From Amoebidium appalachense (taxonomy: Eukaryota; Ichthyosporea): a DNA stretch of 64,000 nt. The notes beneath the pieces are model-generated. The model did not search any database, was not told the DNA's origin, and saw nothing but the letters and a program-made list of their open reading frames with translations. This document shows positions 1 through 32,895 of this stretch, one piece after another. The stretch is taken from assembly GCA_963693365.1 (NCBI GenBank), contig CAVNZM010000003.1, positions 4,650,001 to 4,714,000 of the forward strand. The letters run 5' to 3'. The position numbers and the translations under genes were made by a program. Position 1 is the stretch's first letter, and each line of letters begins with the position of its first letter.

Positions 1-10549
<10,549 letters not shown>

Positions 10550-10615
10550 TTTCGTTTGTTTTTTGATGAGATTTTTCCGTGTAGCTAGCCCAGAAACTGA
10601 AGGGCCTCTTTGCAT

Positions 10616-11266
10616 TTAAAATACGAATCAACCCTGTATGTGCGTGTTATTCTACCCTAAACAACTGAGTTAACATAGAAGGGACGGTGTGTAAGAACTC
10701 TAGAGTTTGGAGTCGGAATTCGCAAGCTCGAGTGTGTACGCGATGTGTTGCGCTAGATTGGCTTAATTTTCTGTCTTTCTTCTTTAGAAACCGAAAGTAC
10801 TTGCAGTTATGTTTGCATGCGACCGTGCAACTTGAGCCGTAAGTACAAAGTGGTAAACAGAAGGACGGGTGACCGCGTTACATGTGCCCGCAGGTATACT
10901 CGGAGATTCCTCGACCAAAACAAAGAAAGATGCCAGCAATTGATTGGCAATTACTGATTGGCTAACAGGATACAGATACCTGGTTGGGCCATTCGACACC
11001 ATGCTCGAAAGAGCAGCGATCCGTTGAGCCAGGCAGCTATAGCGATTTGGCCTCATCAATGATTATCTGTTTGATTAATATTTGCTAATAAAGGTTTAAT
11101 ATTCTAATTTATGCCACAAATGCTGTTTTATTTTATCAAAAAGCGCCATATTAAAGCGATTGTACTAGCCGTTACAATACCCTCTTTTTAGCACGGCTTT
11201 ACTTCGCTCAGGATCTGCTCAAAGTGAATCTTGATTGGATGAAATTTTGCCGCCAGGGCGCGAAAT
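10616..11266. other. Intergenic, no supported gene
   Basis: Array-free sequence upstream of HAP2. A 91-codon minus-strand frame (11059-10784) starting with ATG ATG has no splice-site or family support and I do not call it. Probably the HAP2 promoter region; no specific motif is claimed. Confidence 0.4.
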
Positions 11267-11380
11267 CTAGCTGTCATAAGCCAATCGGAGCAGGACCCAA
11301 CCAGCCTGAGGTAGCAGCTGCCAGCGATCGGCGGCCGCCTTCTGTACAAACCGCCGCACGCGTAGGTACCTCCGCTGACT
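11267..11380 (-). CDS. Candidate last exon of unidentified gene
   Basis: On the minus strand a strong 3' splice site (pyrimidine-rich TTTTTCCCCGACAG) precedes an open frame of 37 codons ending in TAG. The peptide (SQRRYLRVRRFVQKAAADRW...) is basic and protein-like. The other two frames after the same acceptor are also open for some distance, so phase is undetermined. No upstream exon was found. The family is not recognised and it may not be coding. Confidence 0.2.
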   Translation of the reverse strand, partial: SQRRYLRVRRFVQKAAADRWQLLPQAGWVLLRLAYDS

Positions 11381-12010
11381 CTGTCGGGGAAAAAGGAGCG
11401 AAAAAGGACGTGCAAAAAAGTACCAACAAATATACGTATCGAAATTGGCAACCACAGTAGCCTCCCCCCCCCCCCCCCCCCCCCCCCCCTCCCCCCTCTC
11501 GAGCCCCGCCCCGCCCAGGCCTCTTCCGGATCCCCTTCTTCTTCCCCCCTCCTACCCCGAGAGTCCCCCCCCCCCCCCCCCCCTCCCCTCCCTCCTCGGA
11601 TTCGCCCGGCCCATGCATATATATGCGATACGCGGCTTGGGCATATGCAACACCATAAAACCACAGCGCTAGCGCCTGGGCAGTGGCCCCTTATATCTGA
11701 TCATCTGAGTATTGGGCTGTATTTCCGTTTGAATTCGAAACGGAAGAGACTGAGAGCAGGGAGAGAGGAAGTAGAAGTATTTGGGGTGTATTGGATGGGG
11801 AGGGGGGGGCGGGGAGGAGGGAAGGAGAGAGATCAGGGGGGGGGGGGGGGGGGGGGGGGGGGGATACTACGCCGGATCCGCTGCCTTAGGGCTGGATTAA
11901 TATTTTGATGGGAGGAGAAGAAGATGGGGACCCACCGGTCACTCGAGCAAGTACCCCCCCCCCCCCCCCCCCCCCCCTCTTCCCCCCATCAAACAACGTG
12001 CACCACCACC

Positions 12011-12013
<3 letters not shown>

Positions 12014-12096
<83 letters not shown>

Positions 12097-12150
12097 TACA
12101 CACACCCACACACACACCCACACACACACACACACACATGCACACACACA
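12014..12150. repeat. (CA)n array with C-tracts on both sides
   Basis: CA array flanked by C runs at 11954-11977 and 12256-12295; no gene assigned. The block 11,880-12,640 is almost entirely simple sequence, ending in a ~45-nt G run at 12586-12629. Confidence 0.9.
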
Positions 12151-12583
12151 CATTCTCTCTCCCTCGGCTCTCTCACTCCGCGCATCTTCCTCCTCCCCCC
12201 CCCCTCCCCCCTTAATCCCCCAAGCCCTGTGTCCGCCTCCCGTCTCCCTGGTCCCCCCCCCCTCCCCCCTCCCCCCCCCCCCCCCCCCCCCCCCCAAACA
12301 CACACACACACACCGTTTCTCTGCCAGAGACAGTGTAACACACACGATTTGAATTCTCTGCCAGCGACACCTACACAATGTGTGCGCATGTAGGCATCGC
12401 AAAACACACGCGTACACGCATGCACATGTGCACAGACCGTTGTAATTGCACACATGCGCACAGCGACCAGGATGCACATTGTATGCCCCATGCTGTGTAG
12501 TGTGGTGGTGGCTGAGCATGTGTATGTATGGTGTTACGTGCAACGGCCCCTTTGCGTGTGTACGTGTGCGGGGATGTGGAGAG

Positions 12584-12630
<47 letters not shown>

Positions 12631-12639
12631 GGGGGGGGC

Positions 12640-13260
12640 CGCCCTCCTTTTACGTGTTACGCTTACTCTTTAATTAAGCTTTCGCATTAAGCCCATTATA
12701 TAATAAAGAAATGGGGAAGTGATGTTAGCAAACATGGTGAACTAATATTAATGACCATATTCACGTTCCCCGGGCATGTGTTCTGAGAAAATGACTCCAG
12801 TAAGGAGCAGGAAAATAACTTGTATGATACATGTGCCATTGAATACATATCCATGCATGCTCCGCAGAAAACAGATATGTACCATATAGTGCTATAGCTT
12901 TTAGTGGTTGATCATATTCATGATCTATAGATGAGTACGTGCTAAAATGTATGTGATATAACTGCACGACAGCAATTTTTAAGCATTATCAGCACCCTTA
13001 AGCTTTATCATTGGCGAGTCTCTGAGATCTAGAAGCGCCAAAGCAAGGCCCCCAGAAAAAAAAGGGGAAGAAAGGAAAAAAATTTAAAAGGAGGGGGGGG
13101 GGGGGGGGATCCGAACCCGGGGCAAAGGTTGGTGCCCGTGCGGCATATGCGTCTGGAGCGAAGGGGTAAGGGAAATGTAAGCCACATCGTTAAAGACAAT
13201 CTCTCGGCCTGCGAATATCCCCCCCCCCCCCCCCCCCCCCCCACCCACCCACCCACTCAC
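12640..13260. other. No gene recognised
   Basis: Mixed-composition sequence with short G and C runs near 13100 and 13220. No frame longer than 75 codons and no family signal on either strand. Confidence 0.4.
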
Positions 13261-13310
13261 CCAAACAAAAAAAAATCAAAATGAAATAAAATAAAAAATA
13301 AAGATCATAA

Positions 13311-13378
13311 AAGCTTTGAAATTAAAAAACTGTATGGTTTCTTTTGTCCCTGTGTAGCTCATGTCTTGTGTTTTGTCC
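13311..13378. repeat. 68-bp direct repeat, copy 1
   Basis: From AAGCTTTGAAATTAAA to TGTGTTTTGTCC. Matches the copy at 13535-13602 in 66 of 68 positions by eye. The minus-strand frame (DKTQDMSYTGTKETIQ...) is open in both copies. Confidence 0.9.
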
Positions 13379-13534
13379 CTGACCTTCGAATCCATTCTAT
13401 TCCCCCCCCCCCCCCCCCCCCAAAAAAAAAAAAAAAAGAAAAAAAAAAAAAGAAAGAAAAGAAATAACAAGAACTTTAAAAAATAAAAAATATAAATAAT
13501 AAAATAAAAATAAAAAACAAAATAAAAATCACAT

Positions 13535-13602
13535 AAGCTTTGAAATTAAATAACTGTATGGTTTCTTTTGTCCCTGTGTAGCTGATGTCTTGTGTTTTGT
13601 CC
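13535..13602. repeat. 68-bp direct repeat, copy 2
   Basis: Second copy, 224 bp from the first, separated by A-rich sequence and a C run. The two differences are in the A-run and in CTCATG versus CTGATG; both are replacements in the minus-strand frame. Confidence 0.9.
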
Positions 13603-13976
13603 ATCATTTCCCAGCCTGAAGTCACCCCACTGATCATGAGGCTTTTGATCTGGTATGGTGGTGGAGGTATGGTCTTTGAGTGTGCATGTGTGTGTGCATG
13701 TGTGTGTCCGTGCATGCGTGTGTGCGTGTGTACGTGCTCGGGGAGAAGTGGTGTGCTCGTGCGTGCGTTTGTGTAATTTTTTTAATTTTTATTTTTAATT
13801 TTAATTTTTTTATTTTAATTTTTTTTGGGGAGGGGGGGGGGGGGGAGGGGGTCTGCATTCTATTTAGACAAGCAAAACCGGGTAGTAATTATAATTCAGC
13901 CTTTGGAATCCTCTATTTTTATTGTTCAGTGAAATTTTTGTTGCTTCCCCTAGACATTTGTTAAAATGTGCGCCGT

Positions 13977-13977
<1 letters not shown>

Positions 13978-14039
<62 letters not shown>

Positions 14040-14058
14040 TGTGTGCCTGTGTGTGCCT
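13978..14058. repeat. (GT)n array
   Basis: GT array of about 27 units followed by a degenerate GT-rich tail; no gene assigned around it. Confidence 0.9.
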
Positions 14059-14323
14059 GTGCGTGTGTTCTGCTATGTTGTTTTACCTTCTTACTTTGGT
14101 TTCTGAAAAAAGCGAGTTCATCGGTTTCAACTTCGTCAACAAACCATCATCACACCCACTTTTACTCAATCACGTAGACAAGTTGTCATCCCAGGAAAGA
14201 AGGGGGGAAAAAAAAAAAAAAAAAAAAAAAAGAAAAAAAAAGGTTGTCACTCGCTTTCCAATTTGACCGCTCCTTTCCATCAGACCTTATCCTAAAATGC
14301 AATGGGCATTTGAGCACCGAAGA

Positions 14324-14330
14324 TCCTCCC

Positions 14331-14371
<41 letters not shown>

Positions 14372-14401
14372 ACCACCACCACCACCACCACCACCACCAC
14401 C
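14324..14401. repeat. C-run followed by (CCA)n
   Basis: A 35-40-nt C run passes directly into about ten CAC/CCA triplets and then a short CA array; probably a single slippage-derived locus. Confidence 0.9.
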
Positions 14402-14938
14402 GGTCACCACACACACACACACACGGATCGCTCTCCCATATAAACATAAACAAGGAGGCAAAAGGAAAGCGAGAAGAAGGGTATTGGGAAAGGGAGTTAG
14501 AAGAGGAAATCATACACGGAAAAAGCGGAAAGAAAATACCGAAACGCCGTAGAAGATGGTTAAAAGAAGCTGTGAGTGAAAAATAAAAGACTGTAATAAT
14601 AATAACAACAACTTAGTAATATTAAAACATTAAAAATACTTCAATTCTCCTGATCCCGTTTTGCCGTTGGCCTGATGCTGGCTGTCTGTGCCCAGTGAAA
14701 TTCCCCCCGTCCAAATACTTATACCACGCAGCAACAAAACACACAGTTCGTTTCCTCTTTCATATCATATTTCAAAACCTCGGTTGCAGCACAAAAAATA
14801 CGGTCAAGGGGTGAGTTCAAACGTCTCACATTCGCCGTCACTCACGCCTGGCCCGTTCCTGAAGCTGTTTCCGGGGGGATGGGGGTGGGGGTGGGGGGGG
14901 GGGGGGGGGGGGGGTGGGGGGGGGGGGGGGGGGGGGGG

Positions 14939-15135
14939 GGTTGAATTCGTCAAAGAGTACGAAGTACACAAGAACAAACGGATAACACGATGCAGAATGC
15001 AAGCCATACATAAAGAGTATGCATAATAAGCAGAGCCCATCCTCAGGGGGGGCCCACGTCATCCACAGTACCCGAGTTTCGACCTATTCACCTCGTTAAC
15101 GAAACCCAACTCAGATACTGTTTCACTTGAACATG
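14939..15135 (+). mobile_element. Dispersed element, fullest copy
   Basis: Begins at the end of a G-tract with TTGAATTCGTCAAAGAG, passes through AAGTACACAAGAACAAAC, GCATAATAAGCAGAGCCC and GAGTTTCGACCTATTCACC, and ends near CACTTGAACATGGGTAGG. The first ~150 bp are ~95% identical by eye to the copies at 52498-52656 and 62536-62702. It carries no open frame of its own worth calling, so it is best described as a short non-autonomous (SINE- or MITE-like) family; terminal repeats and target duplications were not established. Confidence 0.75.
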
Positions 15136-16169
<1,034 letters not shown>

Positions 16170-16466
16170 TTATGCGTCTGTGTGCTTGGATTGTGACGAA
16201 AGATGACCCGGAGAGGGGGGGGGGGTAAGTTTCGTCTGCATGAGTTCACGTTTGCTGGCAATGACTTCGTCTGCAATGTCCTCTGGGGGTGTCAATTTTA
16301 GACTCAATGGGTCCAGTCTGGGGCAGTGCTTCAGTGAGCTGAGATCGGTCACGGGGCAGTGGTCGAGGACAAGCCTCTGTTTGGGAGGAGGGGGGAGGAG
16401 GGGGGGGGGGGGGGGGGGGGGGAAGGGGGGGAGGGGAAGGAGGGGGAAGGGAGGGGGTGAAGCGGC

Positions 16467-16519
<53 letters not shown>

Positions 16520-17144
16520 GGGGGGGGGGGGGAGGGGGAGGAAGGGAGGCAGGGAGGGGAGGGAGGGAGAGTGGGAGGGAGGGTGAGAGGAAGGGGGGGG
16601 GTGGGGGGAGGGAGGGAGGAAGGGAGGGGAGAGGGAAAGAGGGAGGGAGGAAGGGAGGGCAAGAGGGAGGGAGAGAGGGAAGGAGGGAGGGGGCGGAGGG
16701 GCCGGGAGGGGAGAGGAACAACGGAGGGAGGGGGTGGGGGGAGGGGGGAGGGAGGGAAGGAGGGAGGAAGTATACAGGAAGGAAGGGCAAGAGGGAGGGA
16801 GGGAGGGAGGGAGGGAGGGAGGGAGGGAGGGAGGGAGGGAGGGAGGGAGGGAGGGGGGGGGGGGGGGGGGGGGGGAGAAGAAGGGAGGGAGGGAGGGAAA
16901 GAGGTAACAAAGTACAAAGTAAATGCACTACCCATAGTGCCGGACACGTAGAACAAAATAATATGTAAATACTTTGATGCAAGCTCCAGGCCCCTTCCCT
17001 CCACTTACCTGTGCATTGATGTGTGCATGGTACACGAACACATACACGTTCACGCATGGACACATTTCTTCACATACATACATACACACATACACACACA
17101 CACACACAACATACATACAACAACACACACAATACACACACACA

Positions 17145-17197
<53 letters not shown>

Positions 17198-17245
17198 AAC
17201 ACACACCTATCCCCCCTCCTGCCCACACACACACACACACCAACA

Positions 17246-17297
<52 letters not shown>

Positions 17298-17321
17298 AAC
17301 ACACACCTATCCCCCCTCCTG

Positions 17322-17382
<61 letters not shown>

Positions 17383-17414
17383 GCACGCACACACACGCAC
17401 GCACGCACACAAAC

Positions 17415-17466
<52 letters not shown>

Positions 17467-17528
17467 CACCCACACCCACCCACACACACACACACACACA
17501 AACACACACATGCGCGCGCGCACCGGTC

Positions 17529-17597
<69 letters not shown>

Positions 17598-19018
17598 CCA
17601 GGTGCTCCAGCCGCGACAGTGGCGCTATATCGGTGCATGCATCCAAGTAGTCCAAGTACACGCTCGACAGCGCATGACATTCACCCAATGGCTGCAATGA
17701 TTCCAACATGGGGCAATGGCTCACATCCACAGTATTCAAATTCGAGGACCCAGCCAGGCCCCTAATGTCTCTCAACTGCGGGCACTCTCTAAGAAGCAAT
17801 CTACAGGCCCCCTCCACCGCGCGCCACTTCCACTCCCCGCCAGCACAATCGCCGTTAGTCGACTGCATCGACTAATAAATACGCCCGAGCAGCCGCCTCT
17901 GATCGGCCAGGGTACCTCTGTGATTTCCATCTCGTCTAATGATATTCTACCTGTCTCCTGCCTACCACGCAGCGGGGAAATGTTTGTCACCGGGCACTGC
18001 TTAATGTACAAAATCTCCAACCTGCTCATGGTCTCCAATTCGGTGAATGCGGCCCACGTCGCATCATACACCTCCAGCTCCCTGATGTGATGTGGCGGGA
18101 GAAATGAAAGTGTTGGCAGGGGCAAAACATGGTTGCAAGTGCCCCCGATTATGGCCACACGTAGATCGGTGCATGAAAATTCCGGAAAATCCACTTGGGA
18201 ATCGCACCCATCCAACCGCATTTCGAGACTGGTGAGGGAGCTGCAAAGTGCCATACTCCCCAGAGCGGAATTAACAACCGACCCGGACCTTAAAGAAAGA
18301 TTCCGAAGGCGGGGCAGTGGCGGAAAATCGGTGATTTTGCAGGGTGGATGTGTACCTATAATGATACACAACACCCGCAAATTGTCTAGGGAGATGAGAA
18401 ATGACAAATCAATGCTGCCTCCAAAGGATAACGATTAACGGTGCAGTTGGCTCCAAGGCGAAATTTGGAAATCTGCGGGGACGGAAATGGGTAGGGAAAT
18501 TTGGCTGATAGTGAGGTTGGGGCATAGAGAGACAACCGTAGAAGGAAAATGGGTTGGCAGATTCTTGTTACCGTACAGGGGAAGCCATAAACGGGTCAGC
18601 CTTGACCCGATACGTGAAATTACTCCAAGGACGCATTCTACGGACACCGCGGTTTGCGCTTCAGTGACACGGCTTAACAAAAAAAATGGATGGGTCTTGA
18701 TCTCAAAACTGTTCAGCCGGGATAACGGCTCCAGAAATGCAAAAAACTCCCCAGCGGTCTTGGGGTCACCGGCTATTGCAGTCAACACCGGATTTAGAAT
18801 TACGATTTCCGTTATTGCATCTCCCCATACCCCAACGGGGATACTTTGTAGCTGCGCGAGATTTTGCACGTTGATGGATAACGTACCGGCGTGTCCTCCC
18901 CTGATTATTCGCGCAAATCTGCGGCTGACCAAGCACCCCCTCACCTTCTCTCTCTGGCCCAACCAGCCAATGATCAGCCCCACCAGCTCATCCGGCAGCC
19001 AATCAAACGGGCTGGCTG
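16170..19018 (-). pseudogene. F-box/leucine-rich-repeat gene with in-frame stop and frameshift
   Basis: Exons: ~19018-17596 and 16376-16170 (stop TAA). An N-terminal F-box (DWLPDELVGLIIGWL... VSRRFARII) leads into irregular LRRs ([38 protein letters not shown]). The splice joins LEHLE to RLVLDHCPVTDLSSL exactly in LRR register. Such proteins are usually substrate receptors of SCF ubiquitin ligases. Two breaks: a TAA at 18435-18437 where the frame is open and LRR-like on both sides (SQLHR-stop-SLSFGG), consistent with a lost Leu/Ser codon; and a frame change near 17,815-17,830, explainable by two extra bases in GGCGCGCGG. No splice-site pair of normal intron size removes either. Recent pseudogene, null allele or assembly errors are all possible. 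The start codon was not located; the frame is open upstream to an ATG at 19244 through CA repeats. Confidence 0.6.
16377..17595 (-). repeat. Intron built almost wholly of simple repeats
   Basis: Intron of the F-box/LRR gene. In sense it opens GTGTGTGTG, the donor being the first unit of a ~500-bp GT array (17,090-17,595 on plus as CA), and later holds TCCC/CCCT-rich DNA (16,385-16,900: GGGA, GA and G tracts on plus). A ~45-bp segment with CTATCCCCCCTCCTGCCC is duplicated 102 bp apart at ~17,192 and ~17,294, showing larger-unit duplication inside the array. Confidence 0.85.
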
Positions 19019-20575
<1,557 letters not shown>

Positions 20576-20627
20576 GTGGTGTTGCTGGTGGCGTGGACGG
20601 TGGCGGATGTGTGTTCGTCTGTTCTGT

Positions 20628-20850
20628 CATGGGCACTGAAACTGGCTCGTTCTGTTATGGTCACTAAAGACTAGTCTGGTCCTAAAGTGAGCAGAAAGAC
20701 GGCAGAAAGAAGGAAAAAAGTATGGTCGCTAACACTGGGCTGTTCCAAAACGAGCAGAAAGGGCAGAAAGAAAAAAGTGAATGTATGTCATATGCAATAA
20801 AACTGATCTTTTCTAGATCTGTTGTCGTCACTAAAACTGGCCTGTTCTAA
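20628..20850. repeat. Imperfect ~60-bp tandem repeat
   Basis: Four degenerate units share GTCACTAAAACTGG-CTGTTCTAAA, with the middle two also sharing GAGCAGAAAG...GCAGAAAGAA. The first and last units are partial. Confidence 0.7.
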
Positions 20851-21647
20851 CTTCTAAACCGAACAACTTTCAATTGAAAAAAAAGAGCCAACCGGCTACT
20901 GGGGTAACGTTGCAGTGCAGACCTTGCAAGACTATTATTAGATTTAACCCGATTTGGCGTACTATTTCGTGACTTGATTGGATACTTTTGGTTTTGGCGC
21001 GAAAAGGGTATATCTGAGGAAGCACGCGACATGTTGCAAGCTCCAGTTGTATAAACGTAAATACTCTCCAACACTTACACGTTGATGAAGTTTCTACATT
21101 CAAATTAATTTGCTGTATTGTTCATTTGAATCAGCTTTAGGGCATCTTTTGCCACTTTTACTTCCACTCCCCCCCCCCCTCTCTCTCTCCCCCCCCCTCC
21201 CGCAGCTGATCTGCAGCCTCCCCCCATCTCTCTGATTTTCGTCTGTGCACGCGCACGCGCTTGTTTGTGCTTACAGGGCTCCCTATGTTTCGCTTCCTTT
21301 TGATATCCGCGTTAATGAAACCGTTTTTTCTTGAGCCTTTTATGGTGTGCTGATTTTTCAAACTCAGACCCCCCCCCCCCCCCCCCCCCCTCCCGACGAT
21401 CCCTCGAGCCCCCCCTCTTTAAAAAATCTCCTCTCCGAGTAGTAAGCTTCCTTTCCCCCCCCCCTTCCTCCCTCCCCCCTCCCCCCCCCCCCCCCCCCCC
21501 CCCTCCCCCCGACCCTTCCGACGAGTGGGCGTCCCTTCCCCCAGTCTCAGTATTTCTTGTTACCTTTACGCCCACCAACCCCCCCCCCCCCCCCCCCCTA
21601 CCCGCCCATTGGTAACACACACACTGACACACATGTGTACACAGTGT

Positions 21648-21680
<33 letters not shown>

Positions 21681-22247
21681 GCACGCATGCATGTTTGGCA
21701 CACACACTAGACACCCAAGCCTAATGGCGCATGCGCATTTACACCTGGATTTAAAATCGTCGAGTGATATGGTCGTTTCCCCCCCCCCCCCCTACTTTTC
21801 CACCATTGACTGCACCCATACATGTACATGTCAACAATTTAAACCCCCTATGTGAAATCATCTAAAGTTCATTAACTGGACCACCCGGCCCAATGAAGGC
21901 ATAAGTGTCGTTGGTTTGTTTCGGTACGGTCACGAGTGATAAACAACAAAAAAAAGTAAGAATATGTATTAGCAGGGAACCAATCAGGCTTACCTGCAGT
22001 GCTGATTCAACAGCCATCCCCACCAACAACCGTATGTGGGCCTACAAAAAAAAAAAAAAAACAGCTATGTGGTATGTTCAGCACTAATCACAACCAGCAC
22101 GAAAATAACTTAAAAAATACGTGTTCTCATCTGGTGTGTGTTGTTTCAATTTGTACATGAATAAATATCCGTGACCAAATATTCGCCCCTATAAACACAA
22201 TACTTTCACATAAGAATAAAAGAGCATTCGACTACTGTATGAGCGTG
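20851..22247. other. Region downstream of ankyrin gene, no firm gene
   Basis: A minus-strand stretch at ~21,281-21,350 (GSRKNGFINADIKRKRN) ends at a good donor (CCCT|GTAAGC) and could be an isolated exon; no partner exon was found. C runs at 21,370-21,390, 21,480-21,503 and 21,580-21,598. The rest is A/T-rich sequence without signal, likely including the ankyrin-gene 3' UTR. Confidence 0.35.
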
Positions 22248-31375
<9,128 letters not shown>

Positions 31376-32864
31376 AAGATCTTCAGCACGCAAAAGATTG
31401 CGAGACATCAGTCGTCTATGGTTGCCCCACAATCCCATACCTGACTACTGGAGTGCCAACGATAACAGAATTCCCTTGCCTACCATATAGGCAGCCCCGT
31501 TCCAATAACTGCTAAACGGTTCACTACTACGCTGGTGAAGAGGGCGCCTCGAGACTTGTCGCAGATCTCTAGGTCTGACTGACTTAAGGACTCAATGGTA
31601 CACCATTAGCTTGATTCAATGTATAAAACAACGTGAACAAGAGAGTGAAAAGATTCTTAGAGTAAGAACGCTCAATTTATGCGAAATTGGAGAAGGGGTG
31701 ATAGTAAAGAATGAAAAGAAAACGACGGCTGTAAAAAGAGAGACAAAGAACCTCACCCGGGCAGCGGCAGCGATTCCGGAAGCAGAGTGGTGCGCTAACG
31801 GTTGGCGTTTTCCCACTGCTACAAATGCTTTATCTTGCCAATCAACGATAGTTATAAGTTTTACATTAATTTAATGTGCAGTGTTAAAACTCTAAAGAGT
31901 TGAATGTACGGTTTGATTGGAAATGTGTCATTGACTGCAAGTTCGAGCGGGAAGTTTGAGCTAAAAGCGAAGTAAACAGAACACACCACACATGATCCAA
32001 AAGCAACTTGAATAGTACAGTGCTATTCAATGGTCATTGAAATGCAGAAATACTTCAAGTCGCAAAAGAGCAGCTCATATCACATATAATTTAGAATGAA
32101 CGAAATAAACTAAAAGCCAATGTTTGATTTATTTAGTTATTATAACCCTGACTGAACATGTACACGTGTGCGCATATTGCCAGTTGAACTCTTATTGAAA
32201 CACAATAATTGCTGCGCTCTAGGACGGTGCAGTCTAGGCCAATCGCAGCGATCCCGGGAACTGGGGGCGGGGGGCCCGGGGGGGGGGGGGGGGGGGGGAG
32301 GGAGGCAAGGGCTCCTACTCCTACTCTCAGAGTAGGAGGCCTTTGAGGGGGGGGGAGGGGGAGGGGGGAGGTCCGTGAGGGTTTCTAACAGCCTCGGTGA
32401 AGCGTGCGCCGGATAGATTGTGGTCATGTGTGTGGTCGTGGTGATTGCGCATTTGAGAGAGGATAGGTGGGTGGGAGGGTGATGGTGGGCATGTCACGGT
32501 GTGTGTGTGCGTGCGTATGCACGTGAGTTTTTTTCCCCCTTTTTTGGGGGGGTGGGGTGGGGGGGCAAGGTCTATCATTCGGAAGTTCTGGGAGCAAACG
32601 TACCTGCAGGAGATCGGCGAGAGAGATTCGAGATAAAGAGAGGGCTCGAGAGGGGAGGGTGTGTGTGTGGGGGGGTGTGGATGGATTCGAAACATTCCGA
32701 AGGAATTCGAAGGGAGAGATTCTTAATCTGAATTTCATTGAGTCATTGATTCGGCGAAAGCTGGAAAGAATCACGGTGCACTATGTAGTACTAGCACTCA
32801 GTGTCTTTGTAGGTGCCTCGACAAAAATGGACGGCAATACGTTAACAACTTAGCAATAGATAGA

Positions 32865-32895
<31 letters not shown>

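Noticed and set aside
13105-13200. B-box-like GGGTTCGGATCC on the minus strand suggesting a tRNA
   Set aside because: No A-box at the right distance, no 7-bp acceptor stem and no anticodon arm.
14103-14200. Peptide SEFIGFNFVNK resembling an AGC-kinase hydrophobic tail
   Set aside because: No acceptor upstream, no kinase domain in the region and no partner exon; a short chance match.
17050-17868. Long open frames of alternating Cys-Val or His-Thr (also 1897-2619, 20211-20664, 30247-31376, 35763-36616 and many others)
   Set aside because: They are translations of GT/CA, GCAC or G/C tracts, open in all frames of the same array; only the non-repetitive ends of some belong to real exons.
18408-18440. 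A 24-nt intron (GTTAATC...GGCAG) that would remove the TAA in the F-box/LRR gene
   Set aside because: Far shorter than any other intron here (shortest credible ~160 nt) and it would delete LRR-register residues.
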